Part shown: positions 23,752 to 31,746 of the stretch, piece by piece | Numbering within the stretch: position 1 is the first letter of the stretch | Layout: every line of letters starts with the position of its first letter | Origin: Candidatus Neomarinimicrobium atlanticum | GTDB lineage: Bacteria > Fidelibacterota > Marinisomatia > Marinisomatales > Marinisomataceae | Assembly: GCA_000402815.1 (NCBI GenBank) | Contig: AQSA01000012.1 | Span: 8,278 to 59,634, forward strand | Reading direction: 5' to 3' | Length of the DNA: 51,357 nucleotides | Notes under the pieces: model-generated | Databases searched by the model: none | Seen by the model: only the letters and a program-made list of their open reading frames with translations | Told to the model about the DNA's origin: nothing | Position numbers and translations under genes: made by a program

Positions 23752-24459
23752 ATGAATGAATTTATTTTATTTGGTACTACTCATTTATTAACCCTCTCAA
23801 TCATCTTTGCAATCTCACTTGGAGTGCCTTTTATTTTACGTAATAAGTATAGCCTAGATTCTCTATCACAGTTTGAAAAAATCTTAGGGTTTACTCTTAT
23901 TTTAAATGAGCTAATGAAACCATTTTATTTGATTGCATTTGGAGATTACAAATGGACAAATACAGTTCCATTACATGCCTGCCATATTTCTTCGTATGCC
24001 ACAGGATTATTTTTATTGACAAGACACCAACGATTTTTTGACTTTGCTTATTTCTGGGGACTTGGAGGAGGAACGATGGCTCTGCTTACACCAGATGTAG
24101 AATTTACGTTTCCAGACCTTGATTTTATTACATTGTTTTCTGGGCATGGACTTTTGTTTTTTGGTCTTATGTATATTGTAATTGTGATTGGACAAAAAGT
24201 TACATTTTCTTCTTTGATCAATGCATTAAAGTATTCTTTGATATTGTTGCCAGTCATGTATGGTTTAAATTTGTTAATAGGGGGAGAGCCTGGATATGAA
24301 GCAAATCTATGGTATTTAATGAAAGCACCAGCCGGCGATTCTTTAATGACGCTTTTTCCTAATCCTCCAATGCATGTTATCCCAGTATTTCCTTTAGTTG
24401 CGGGAATCTTTTATATGCTGTACTTACCATTCTATTTTGCAGAGAAGAAATCTAAGTGA
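23752..24459 (+). CDS. TIGR02206/YwaF-like integral membrane protein
   Basis: 235 residues with six or seven helices. Family features: 'FGTTHLLTLSIIFA' at the start, 'VPLHACHISSYATGLFLL' near residue 75, 'FWGLGGGTMALLTPD', 'FFSGHGLLFFG'-like 'FSGHGLLFFGLMYIV', and 'NLLIGGEPGYEANLWYLMKA'. Function unknown; related to the YwaF proteins of Firmicutes. It follows the previous membrane gene after 22 bases, making a block of three membrane proteins downstream of DUF4396. Confidence 0.85.
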   Translation: MNEFILFGTTHLLTLSIIFAISLGVPFILRNKYSLDSLSQFEKILGFTLILNELMKPFYLIAFGDYKWTNTVPLHACHISSYATGLFLLTRHQRFFDFAYFWGLGGGTMALLTPDVEFTFPDLDFITLFSGHGLLFFGLMYIVIVIGQKVTFSSLINALKYSLILLPVMYGLNLLIGGEPGYEANLWYLMKAPAGDSLMTLFPNPPMHVIPVFPLVAGIFYMLYLPFYFAEKKSK

Positions 24460-24515
24460 AAACATTAATACTGATTAGTATGCTTATAATATCATTTTTT
24501 AAAAGGAAAAAATAA

Positions 24516-25049
24516 ATGAAAAAAACGTTAACAGCGCTGATGATAATTATATTATTTTCAAACGCTATTTATGCATCCGATAATTTATTGAATAAAAAAT
24601 TTCCTAACATTATTGGAACTTCACTTTCTGGAAATGATGTGACTTTTCCAGATGATATCAGCGGAAGAGTAGCAGTCTTATCTATAGCATTTAAACAAAG
24701 AGCGCAGTTATGTATAAATACATGGGCAGATGAATTACTTCCAAAATATGGTATTGATAAAAACGTGCAATATTATGAGATTCCTATGCTGGGAGTTCAG
24801 TGGACAATGGCACGTAATTGGATTGATGGAGGTATGCAAAGTGGTGTACCAAAACCGCTACACGATTTTACTGTAACATATTATGGTTCCCTAAAAAAAT
24901 ACTATAAATCACTAGCGATTAATAGCAAGAAAAATTGTTATATTTACGTGCTAGATCAGGATGGAATCATCAAAGGGAAATTTGAAGGTTTTTCTACTCC
25001 CGAACAAATGAACGAATTATTTACACTTATAGACTCATTGAATGAATAA
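24516..25049 (+). CDS. Secreted thioredoxin-fold protein, possibly ATP10-like
   Basis: 177 residues with a signal peptide (about 1-21). The rest has a redoxin-like order: 'KKFPNIIGTSLSGNDVTFPD', 'RVAVLSIAFKQRAQLCINTW', 'YEIPMLGVQWTMARNWIDGG', and 'CYIYVLDQDGIIKGKFEGFS'. There is no CxxC pair. The pattern recalls the ATP10 family (thioredoxin-like assembly factors), but I am not sure. Its end overlaps glpX by 8 bases, so it is translated with the gluconeogenic genes although it is an exported protein. Confidence 0.6.
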   Translation: MKKTLTALMIIILFSNAIYASDNLLNKKFPNIIGTSLSGNDVTFPDDISGRVAVLSIAFKQRAQLCINTWADELLPKYGIDKNVQYYEIPMLGVQWTMARNWIDGGMQSGVPKPLHDFTVTYYGSLKKYYKSLAINSKKNCYIYVLDQDGIIKGKFEGFSTPEQMNELFTLIDSLNE

Positions 25050-25995
25050 AATATCAGAATATTATAAGCCATTTTTAGAAGCGACTGAAAAAGCAGCCAT
25101 TGCTGCTGCTAAGTTGCGAGGTTGTAAGGACGGAAAAAAAGCAGATCAGGCTGCTACCGAAGCAATGAGATCAGTATTAAGTAATCAAGAAATTCTAACT
25201 ACAGTGGTTATTGGTGAAGGCGAACGAGATGAGGCGCCTATGTTATTTATTGGTGAAAAACTAGGAAAAGATGATAGTGAAATAAAAGTTGATATTGCAG
25301 TAGACCCACTAGAGTGTACTAATCACTGCGCTTTTAACTTACCAGATTCTATTGCAGTTCTTGCAGGAGCACCTCCAGGTTCACTACTTCACGCTCCAGA
25401 CACTTATATGAGCAAACTGTGTGGCAGAAAAGAATTGATTGGTCATATTGGACTAACCAAAACAGTAGAAGAAAATTTATTAGCTACCGCAAAGGTCCTA
25501 AATAAAGAAGTGAAAGATTTAAAAGTGATTGTGATGGATAGAGATCGTCACAAAGATTTAATAGCATCAATAGAATCTTTTGGAGTAAGTCCTATTTTAA
25601 TAGGAGATGGAGATGTTACAGCAGGATTAAAAGCAGTACAAGGGGAAGTAGATTTACTGTACGGCATCGGCGCAGCTCCAGAAGGAGTGATTACTGCAAC
25701 AGCAGTGAGAGCATTGGGAGGATTTTTTGAAGGTCAACTTGTTTTTTATGATCAAGAATTTGAAAGCAGAGCTCGTAAAATGGTTGGAAATGATATTGAT
25801 AAAATTTGGAATGCTGACGATCTTTGTACATCTGATGATACATTTTTTATAGCAAGCGGTGTTTGTTCAGGATGGATTCCTGGAGTAGAGTTTGTTGATG
25901 GCAAAGCAGTAGTAACTTCAAAAATAATTTTTGGAAATACAGGGGAAGTTAAGTTGATTACTAATGAATATAATTTAGGAGGACTTGATGTCTGA
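25042..25995 (+). CDS. glpX: Fructose-1,6-bisphosphatase class II
   Basis: 317 residues. Removes the 1-phosphate of fructose 1,6-bisphosphate in gluconeogenesis. The metal and substrate sites of the GlpX family are visible: 'VVIGEGERDEAPMLFIGEKL' near residue 55, 'DIAVDPLECTNHCA' near residue 90, 'VIVMDRDRHKDLI', 'YGIGAAPEGVITATAVRALG' and 'GVCSGWIPGVEF'. One oddity is Cys instead of Gly in the usual DPxEGT loop ('DPLECT'). Overlaps the preceding gene by 8 bases and the aldolase gene by 8 bases: the two enzymes catalyse consecutive gluconeogenic steps. Confidence 0.95.
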   Translation: MNKISEYYKPFLEATEKAAIAAAKLRGCKDGKKADQAATEAMRSVLSNQEILTTVVIGEGERDEAPMLFIGEKLGKDDSEIKVDIAVDPLECTNHCAFNLPDSIAVLAGAPPGSLLHAPDTYMSKLCGRKELIGHIGLTKTVEENLLATAKVLNKEVKDLKVIVMDRDRHKDLIASIESFGVSPILIGDGDVTAGLKAVQGEVDLLYGIGAAPEGVITATAVRALGGFFEGQLVFYDQEFESRARKMVGNDIDKIWNADDLCTSDDTFFIASGVCSGWIPGVEFVDGKAVVTSKIIFGNTGEVKLITNEYNLGGLDV

Positions 25996-26977
25996 ATTGC
26001 ATAGTATAGCAGCACGAATGGTTGCAAAAGGAAAAGGAATTTTAGCAGCTGATGAAAGCACTGGAACTTGTACTAAACGATTTGAGAATATAGGAGTAGA
26101 ATGTACATCAGAATCTCGATGTGACTATAGAAGCGCTCTTTTTACATCACCGGGACTAGAATCATATATTAGTGGAGTAATATTATATGATGAAACCTTT
26201 AGACAGAAAATCGTTGGAACAAATCATCTTATTCCAGAATATTTGCAATCAAAAGATATTTTACCTGGAATTAAAGTTGATACTGGAGCTCATCCATTAA
26301 AAGAAGGTTCAGAAGAAAAAAATACAACAGGATTAGACGGATTATCAGAAAGGCTCGGAGAGTACTATGCTCTGGGTGCTCGTTTTGCAAAGTGGAGAGC
26401 CGTCATTACTTTGGGCGATGGAATTCCATCGGACGAGTGTATTCTAGCTAATGCTGAAGGCTTAGCCAAGTATGCTTTATTATGTCAACAAGCAAATTTA
26501 GTGCCAATCGTAGAGCCGGAAGTATTAATGGATGGCACTCATACTATTGAGTCATCTTTTGAGGTGACAGATAAAACATTAAACACTGTATTTGAACAGT
26601 TAGAACAACATCATGTTGATTTAAAAGGAATAGTTCTTAAACCTAATATGGTATTATCTGGGTATGATTGTGATAATCAAGCTAGTATTGAGGAAGTTGC
26701 ACAACAAACCCTAGAATGTTTAACAAAAAATGTACCATCAGAAGTTCCTGGCATAGCTTTTCTTTCAGGTGGACAGTCAAATGATCTTGCAATTTCACAT
26801 TTAAATGAAATGAATAAGAAAGATACTGATTGGAATGTAACATTTTCATATGGAAGAGCACTACAGCAAGACGCTTTAAAGATATGGGCAGGAAATTTAG
26901 AAAATACCAACGCTACTCAAGGAGCATTACTTTCTAGAGCAAAGGCAAATAGCTTAGCAACTAAGGGTAATTTTTAG
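25988..26977 (+). CDS. Class I fructose-bisphosphate aldolase
   Basis: 329 residues from ATG 25988, which has a strong 'aggagg' 5 bases upstream; the in-frame TTG at 25985 is not needed. It interconverts fructose 1,6-bisphosphate with dihydroxyacetone phosphate and glyceraldehyde 3-phosphate via a Schiff base. Eukaryote-like class I features: 'GKGILAADESTGTCTKRF', 'ALFTSPGLESYISGVILYDE', 'FAKWRAVITLGDG', 'PIVEPEVLMDGTHTIE', the Schiff-base Lys in 'GIVLKPNMVLSG' and 'IAFLSGGQS'. Coupled to glpX. Convergent with thiN, overlapping its stop by 4 bases. Confidence 0.96.
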   Translation: MSELHSIAARMVAKGKGILAADESTGTCTKRFENIGVECTSESRCDYRSALFTSPGLESYISGVILYDETFRQKIVGTNHLIPEYLQSKDILPGIKVDTGAHPLKEGSEEKNTTGLDGLSERLGEYYALGARFAKWRAVITLGDGIPSDECILANAEGLAKYALLCQQANLVPIVEPEVLMDGTHTIESSFEVTDKTLNTVFEQLEQHHVDLKGIVLKPNMVLSGYDCDNQASIEEVAQQTLECLTKNVPSEVPGIAFLSGGQSNDLAISHLNEMNKKDTDWNVTFSYGRALQQDALKIWAGNLENTNATQGALLSRAKANSLATKGNF

Positions 26978-27594
26978 TCCTTAATTTGAAAGACCATTAA
27001 TTTTTTAGATGATTCAATAGTAAAGCTATCTCCTAATGATTTATTTCTAATTGCTCTTGCCGAAGGATGTAATTTATATGTATCTAGGGGATACGCAAGA
27101 TTTGTTGAAGTGACTTTATTATTTGATTCAAAACTGATAATACTTACTATTTCGCCTTTAAAAGAATCAAACAAAGTTTTTCCTATGCAAGGCGTAATAA
27201 TAGAATAGTCTGTATAAATCGTACAATCTATTGTATCACAATATTCATTGATAGCGAAAAAATTTCCTAAAAAGTGATCTTCACTTTTTCCTGAAATTCC
27301 AAATATACATAATGATAAATAATTATTATCTATACACCAGTCTAAAGTCTTTTCTAGGTCTGTTTTATTTTGATCTTCTGCATGAACTATTTGAGAAACT
27401 TTATCCTTATAAGATGGTTTTATTGAATCAAAATCCCCTATAGATATAGTAGGAGTTATCCCACAATCAATTAAAGAGTTTGTTGCTCCATCTATCGCAA
27501 TAATTATTTCAGCTGATTCAATCTTGTTAATAATTTCTGTATTTGTAGGAAATTCTCCGTTGATAACAACAGCAATATTTTTTTTATGATTCAT
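26974..27594 (-). CDS. thiN: Thiamine pyrophosphokinase
   Basis: 206 residues. It makes thiamine pyrophosphate from thiamine and ATP. The catalytic part is clear: 'IIAIDGATNSLIDCGITPTI' with 'SIGDFDSIKP' (GDFDS), 'AEDQNKTDLEKTLDW' and 'IFGISGKSEDHFLGNF'. The C-terminal thiamine-binding part has 'GDSFTIESSKKLMVFQI'. Divergent from the TonB receptor gene 148 bases away. In Bacteroidetes, TPK genes occur next to thiamine TonB receptors, so a functional link is possible. No TPP-riboswitch-like core is seen in the gap. Confidence 0.93.
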   Translation of the reverse strand: MNHKKNIAVVINGEFPTNTEIINKIESAEIIIAIDGATNSLIDCGITPTISIGDFDSIKPSYKDKVSQIVHAEDQNKTDLEKTLDWCIDNNYLSLCIFGISGKSEDHFLGNFFAINEYCDTIDCTIYTDYSIITPCIGKTLFDSFKGEIVSIISFESNNKVTSTNLAYPLDTYKLHPSARAIRNKSLGDSFTIESSKKLMVFQIKD

Positions 27595-27655
27595 AGCTAC
27601 TAATTAAATTAATATAACTTTTTGAGTGTTCCATTATAATAAGATAATATTTAAC

Positions 27656-27704
27656 GAGATGATATCTCAAATAACTTGCAAATAAATTTTTCCTGTAATA
27701 GTAT
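27656..27704 (+). promoter_or_regulatory. Palindrome plus promoter upstream of the TonB receptor gene
   Basis: Palindrome GAGAT-gat-ATCTC (27656-27668), 7 bases, then -35 TTGCAA (27676-27681), a 17-base spacer, and -10 TAGTAT (27699-27704). Start codon 38 bases after the -10, with a purine-rich 'agaggggaaag' as ribosome-binding site. The same architecture precedes the lipoprotein gene at 30015, which suggests a transcription factor site just upstream of -35. Confidence 0.6.
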
Positions 27705-27742
27705 CTTTTGCATTTAGTAGTAAAAAGAGGGGAAAGCTATTT

Positions 27743-29890
27743 ATGAAAAAAACGCTACTTATTATTTTTTTATCTTTTATTTATGGTCAAGGATTTGACC
27801 TCTCGGGAAGAATTATTTCTAAAAGTACACTTAATCCAATTCAGGATGTAAATATATTTATCCAAGACAGTGAATTAGGATCTGCATCTAACAAAGAAGG
27901 GTTATTTAAATTCACAGACTTAGAATCTGACGATTATATACTAATAGTTAGCGCTATTGGTTATAAGGATAAATATATAGCAATAAATCTTGATCGTAAT
28001 TTTTTAAACTTTTCTATTGAATTAGAAGATGAATCTGTTTTAGCAAAAGCATTGAATGTAGTTGGACGTTTTCCATCAAAGCACGTTCCATACATGACTA
28101 AAAATATTTCTAATCAAGACATAACAGACAATGATTATCAAACAATGTCAGAATTATTTAGAAATGTAGGTGGTGTTGATGTTCAAATGGAGCACAATAA
28201 CGGCCGTAATGCAAATTTTTCTATTCGCGGTTCATCAGATTATAAACCAGGTGGTTATAATAACAGAGTGCTAGTATTGTTAGATGGATTTCAAATTAGT
28301 ATGCCATATTCAGGTTCAATTGATTGGAATGGCATGCCCTTAGATTTCCTCGATAGAGTTGAAGTTGTAAAAGGCCCAGTATCATCTTTATATGGGCAAA
28401 ACTCTATGGGTGGAATTATAAATTTAGTTACTAAAAATCATTCAGAAGAATTTGTGACTTCAAAAGTCACCTTAGGAAGTTTTAATAAAAAAGACATTAA
28501 TGTTGGAATGAATAATATATACAATAATGTTTCTTATACAACCCTGCTTCAATATAAAAAGGGAGATGGTCATCGATTCAATGCTCAATATGAGCAAAAT
28601 AATATTTATGTTAAAATGGATAATAAAGAAAAAGAATTTTCTATTTCTTTAATGGCAAATCGATCACTTAATGGTCAACCAGGTTTTTCCGTAGAAGATA
28701 GACCATCTTTAATATCCTATCGATTGTCAGATAGAGACTCTGTATACCTGCAATTATTCAAGAAGCAAATTCTTAGTAATAACAGTAATTTAGTATACTC
28801 AGCAAGTATAAATCACTTCTACACACATTATCAAGATAGAAATGATACTCCAGAAGGTGAATATCAAGATGATACATTTTATAACGATACAAGCTTGAAT
28901 ATAAGAGCAGAATACCAAAAATTATTTAATGATAAGTTTTATCTTATTGTTGGATCAGACCTTATTGCTGAGCAATCAGATATATCTATATATAAAGATG
29001 TATATAGTAATCCAATGCAGTTTACTGCAGGTGTTTTTGCACAAAATAGAATTGTATTAAGTGAAAAATTATTACTTGGTGTTGGTTTAAGAATTGATTA
29101 TAGGTCAATTGAACGTGGAGAAATTTATAGCAATAAAACGTTTAGTAATGTGTCTCCAAAAGTTAATCTGAGTTACAAACAAGACATCTATTCAACATGG
29201 AATTTTGCTTTAAGTAAAGGGTTCAGGTCCCCTTCGTTATCAGAAATGTTTTTACAGTATGCAACGGATTACGGACTATACACTCAAGGTAACCCTGATT
29301 TAGTACCAGAACAACTATATGGATTAGATATAGGATATGATCTTGCAAATTTATCTGACTTATCTTTTTCTGTGAGCACATTTTATTATGTTTATGAAGA
29401 TATGATAGATTTTGTTTATGGATTACCAGTAGTAGCTCGTAATAGATCTGATATTAGTTCATGTGGATTAGAAACTAATATTAAGTATAAGCTGAATGAC
29501 AATTTTAGTATTAATGCTGGCTATACTTATTTACGCGTAAATGACTTAAATGATATTGATCCTATTTTATATCGCCCAAAACATAAATTAGTATCTAGTA
29601 TCAAACATACCAAAGGTAAGGTAAGTAATATTATATCTATGAGATATCAGTCAGAACAAGACTACCAAGACTTTTTAAGTGACGATCGTGAATATGAAGG
29701 CAGTGAAATTAGATTCCCCATTAAGAAGTTAGGTGCATTAATGCTATTTAACTACATTGGAAGCTATCAGTTATTAGATAGTAAAATTTCCTTTAAAGTA
29801 TCTAATATACTTGATGTAGACTACCAGCTTATCCAAGACTATCCTATGCCTGGAAGGGTGATAAGTCTTGGTTATGAAAAATCATTTTAG
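27743..29890 (+). CDS. TonB-dependent outer-membrane receptor
   Basis: 715 residues. Signal peptide about 1-15 ('FLSFIYGQG'), then a carboxypeptidase-regulatory-like domain at about 18-95 ('LSGRIISKSTLNPIQDVNIF', 'EGLFKFTDLESDDYILIVSAIG'), a plug domain at about 110-230 ('MSELFRNVGGVDVQ', 'NFSIRGSSD', 'VLVLLDGFQI', 'VEVVKGPVSSLYGQNSMGG') and a beta-barrel ending in an aromatic C-terminal strand '...RVISLGYEKSF'. Such receptors import siderophores, vitamins, metals or sugars; the substrate is not evident. Divergent thiN hints at thiamine, but this is not proven. Its barrel is relatively small. Followed by a lipoprotein with the same promoter motif. Confidence 0.96.
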   Translation: MKKTLLIIFLSFIYGQGFDLSGRIISKSTLNPIQDVNIFIQDSELGSASNKEGLFKFTDLESDDYILIVSAIGYKDKYIAINLDRNFLNFSIELEDESVLAKALNVVGRFPSKHVPYMTKNISNQDITDNDYQTMSELFRNVGGVDVQMEHNNGRNANFSIRGSSDYKPGGYNNRVLVLLDGFQISMPYSGSIDWNGMPLDFLDRVEVVKGPVSSLYGQNSMGGIINLVTKNHSEEFVTSKVTLGSFNKKDINVGMNNIYNNVSYTTLLQYKKGDGHRFNAQYEQNNIYVKMDNKEKEFSISLMANRSLNGQPGFSVEDRPSLISYRLSDRDSVYLQLFKKQILSNNSNLVYSASINHFYTHYQDRNDTPEGEYQDDTFYNDTSLNIRAEYQKLFNDKFYLIVGSDLIAEQSDISIYKDVYSNPMQFTAGVFAQNRIVLSEKLLLGVGLRIDYRSIERGEIYSNKTFSNVSPKVNLSYKQDIYSTWNFALSKGFRSPSLSEMFLQYATDYGLYTQGNPDLVPEQLYGLDIGYDLANLSDLSFSVSTFYYVYEDMIDFVYGLPVVARNRSDISSCGLETNIKYKLNDNFSINAGYTYLRVNDLNDIDPILYRPKHKLVSSIKHTKGKVSNIISMRYQSEQDYQDFLSDDREYEGSEIRFPIKKLGALMLFNYIGSYQLLDSKISFKVSNILDVDYQLIQDYPMPGRVISLGYEKSF

Positions 29891-29921
29891 ATAGGAATTC
29901 TTAAGTAAAATTACAAATTAA

Positions 29922-29972
29922 TGAGATTGCATCTCAAAAAGGCTTGTTAGTAATTTTTTTCAATATTAAAAT
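29922..29972 (+). promoter_or_regulatory. Palindrome plus promoter upstream of the lipoprotein gene
   Basis: Palindrome TGAGAT-tgc-ATCTCA (29922-29936), 7 bases, -35 TTGTTA (29944-29949), a 17-base spacer, -10 TAAAAT (29967-29972). The start codon is 42 bases further on, after 'aaaaggggaaaa'. It mirrors the element before the TonB receptor: core GAGATnnnATCTC followed by an A-rich stretch and a -35 beginning CTTG. Confidence 0.6.
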
Positions 29973-30014
29973 TCATGACTATTTAAGAATAGATAAATAA
30001 AAAAAGGGGAAAAA

Positions 30015-30503
30015 ATGCATATTCTAAGAAAAACTACAATAGCCACACTAGCTTTTTCAATGATGTTTTTTGTATCATGTGAAGATAGTGGAAGTAGCGA
30101 TCCAGCTACAAGTGGAACATTAAATCTTACTATTAATATTTCTAATCCAGAAGCATGGCCATCAGAAGGAACAGTATTTGTTTCATTAGATAAAACTTGG
30201 CCTCCATCAGGAGCACCATACAAGAGTGTTGTAGTTGAAAGTAGTCAAGTACAAGGCGGCACTATTAGTCTTATGTTTGATGAAATAGATTTTGATAGCT
30301 ATAAATTAGCATCTATTTCGTGGAGGGATCCAAATGATGCTAATCCACAAACTAATCAATATGTTTGGGGAACGCATAGTGGAAACATGTTTGCACCAAC
30401 TGGACAGTTTATATTCTATGCAGATGCTACAGAGTTTACATTTAGTCAAGACTTGGATACACTGTCATTAGTTATAGACGCTACTGTTAATACAGGTAGT
30501 TAA
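30015..30503 (+). CDS. Lipoprotein co-regulated with the TonB receptor
   Basis: 162 residues with a signal peptide and lipobox ending in Cys22 ('MMFFVSC'). After a Ser/Gly linker the chain is rich in beta-strand patterns ('LNLTINISNPEAWPSEGTVF', 'ISLMFDEIDFDSYKLASISW'), which resembles a beta-sandwich domain. I do not recognise the family. It shares the palindrome and promoter design of the receptor gene 125 bases upstream. A surface- or periplasm-facing partner of the receptor is plausible. The gene ends at a strong terminator. Confidence 0.7.
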   Translation: MHILRKTTIATLAFSMMFFVSCEDSGSSDPATSGTLNLTINISNPEAWPSEGTVFVSLDKTWPPSGAPYKSVVVESSQVQGGTISLMFDEIDFDSYKLASISWRDPNDANPQTNQYVWGTHSGNMFAPTGQFIFYADATEFTFSQDLDTLSLVIDATVNTGS

Positions 30504-30522
30504 GTTCTAATAGAAACGATAT

Positions 30523-30555
30523 AAAAAAAGGCGAATAAATTATTCGCCTTTTTTT
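30523..30555. terminator. Strong bidirectional intrinsic terminator
   Basis: Seven A's, then GGCGAATAAATTATTCGCC (30530-30548; GGCGAAT pairs with ATTCGCC), then seven T's. It lies between the convergent lipoprotein and superoxide dismutase genes and can end transcripts from both sides. Confidence 0.95.
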
Positions 30556-30572
30556 ATTATATGATAAAAAAA

Positions 30573-31175
30573 TTATCGTAAACGATCTGCCACAAAATCC
30601 CAATTAATAAGATTATCTAATACTGCATTTACATAATCAGGTCGAACATTTTTATAGTCTAGATAATATGCATGTTCCCATACATCAATTCCCATTAAAG
30701 CATGTTCTCCGTGTGCTAAAGGATTTTCAGCATTTGGCAATCCTCTTAAATCTAACTTTCCATCTTTTTCAATGAGCCATGCCCATCCACTCCCAAATAC
30801 ACCTACTGCTTGTTTTGTAAAATTTGTTTTAAAGGTGTCATAGTCGCCAAAAGATTCATTTATTTTTTCTAATAATTTTCCATGAGGAGCATTACTTCCT
30901 CCAGGTTTCATTTGATCCCAGTAAAGAATGTGATTCCAAGCCTGTCCGGCATTATTAAATACCTTTTTATTATCTTCTTGAAAGCTTTTAACTACGACTT
31001 CATCTAAATCCATATCCATAAACTTTGTGCCTTCAGCAAATGTATTCAACATATTAAAATATGCCTGATGATGTTTTCCATAATGTAAATCTACCGTTTG
31101 AGACGATATTGTTGGTGAAAGGTCATTTGGGTTGTAAGGTAATGCTGGTAAGACAAATTTTTTGGTATCATTCAT
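30573..31175 (-). CDS. sodB: Fe/Mn superoxide dismutase, iron-type residues
   Basis: 200 residues. It dismutates superoxide to oxygen and hydrogen peroxide. Metal ligands are visible in 'YGKHHQAYFNML' (His), 'AGQAWNHILYWDQM' (His) and 'DVWEHAYYLDYKN' (Asp and His). The Gln in 'AGQAWNH' is at the position that favours iron. The C-terminus is normal. No signal peptide, so cytoplasmic. The promoter sits in the gap to divergent tpx. Ends at the bidirectional terminator. Confidence 0.96.
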   Translation of the reverse strand: MNDTKKFVLPALPYNPNDLSPTISSQTVDLHYGKHHQAYFNMLNTFAEGTKFMDMDLDEVVVKSFQEDNKKVFNNAGQAWNHILYWDQMKPGGSNAPHGKLLEKINESFGDYDTFKTNFTKQAVGVFGSGWAWLIEKDGKLDLRGLPNAENPLAHGEHALMGIDVWEHAYYLDYKNVRPDYVNAVLDNLINWDFVADRLR

Positions 31176-31194
31176 AAAAAAACTCCTATTAATT

Positions 31195-31222
31195 GTTATA
31201 ACTGTTTTAAATTTAAATCCAA
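31195..31222 (-). promoter_or_regulatory. Predicted sodB promoter
   Basis: On the minus strand TTGGAT (31217-31222), 16-base spacer, TATAAC (31195-31200), about 19 bases before the sodB ATG, with 'ggag' as ribosome-binding site. The short leader is reasonable. The divergent tpx promoter must overlap this region. Confidence 0.45.
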
Positions 31223-31245
31223 TTTAACAAACAAAAGAGAAAATT

Positions 31246-31746
31246 ATGACTCAAATAAAATTAGGAGATCAAGTAGTAGATCTTTCAGGTTCACTTCCAG
31301 CTGTAAGCTCAAAAGCACCAGACTTTTTTTTAGCAAATAATGATTTAGTAAATATGACTCTAAAGGATTTTGAAGGAAAGAGATTGGTATTAAATATTTT
31401 TCCTAGTCTAGCCACCCCTGTATGTTCAGCTGCTGCACATAAATTCAATGAACTTGCAAGCGATATGGATAATACAGTGGTAATTTGTATTTCAAGAGAT
31501 TTAGCTTTTAGTCAAAAACAATTTTGCAGCGCCAATAATTTAGATAATGTGCTTTTTCTTTCTGATATGCGCAATGATGACTTTGCAAATGATTATGGAG
31601 TTCTACATACAAATGGAAAATTTCAAGGTCTTTTAGCTCGATCAGTTGTGATTATTAATACTGATGGAACAATTGGTTATACTCAATTGCTTGATCAAAC
31701 AGGGCATGAGCCAGACTATGGTGATGTTCTAAATGCGCTTACTTAG
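31246..31746 (+). CDS. tpx: Thiol peroxidase (Tpx)
   Basis: 166 residues. A periplasmic or cytoplasmic peroxiredoxin reducing hydroperoxides, using a peroxidatic Cys in 'FPSLATPVCSAAAHKFNE' and a resolving Cys in 'KQFCSANNL'. The rest follows the family ('LSDMRNDDFANDYGVL', 'GLLARSVVIINTDG'). In the active site the usual Asp before Thr-Pro-Val-Cys is Ala, and the following Arg is His ('AAHKF'), an unusual variation. Divergent from sodB, consistent with an oxidative-stress pair. Overlaps the convergent universal stress gene by 8 bases. Confidence 0.92.
   Translation: MTQIKLGDQVVDLSGSLPAVSSKAPDFFLANNDLVNMTLKDFEGKRLVLNIFPSLATPVCSAAAHKFNELASDMDNTVVICISRDLAFSQKQFCSANNLDNVLFLSDMRNDDFANDYGVLHTNGKFQGLLARSVVIINTDGTIGYTQLLDQTGHEPDYGDVLNALT

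Noticed and set aside
24456..24515. A 19-residue ORF from GTG between the YwaF-like gene and the thioredoxin-fold gene
   Set aside because: Very short, low complexity and no supporting context; more likely leader sequence.
27595..27742. A TPP riboswitch between thiN and the TonB receptor
   Set aside because: No CTGAGA-type or ACCTGATCTGG-like core is present; only the short palindrome and a promoter are seen.
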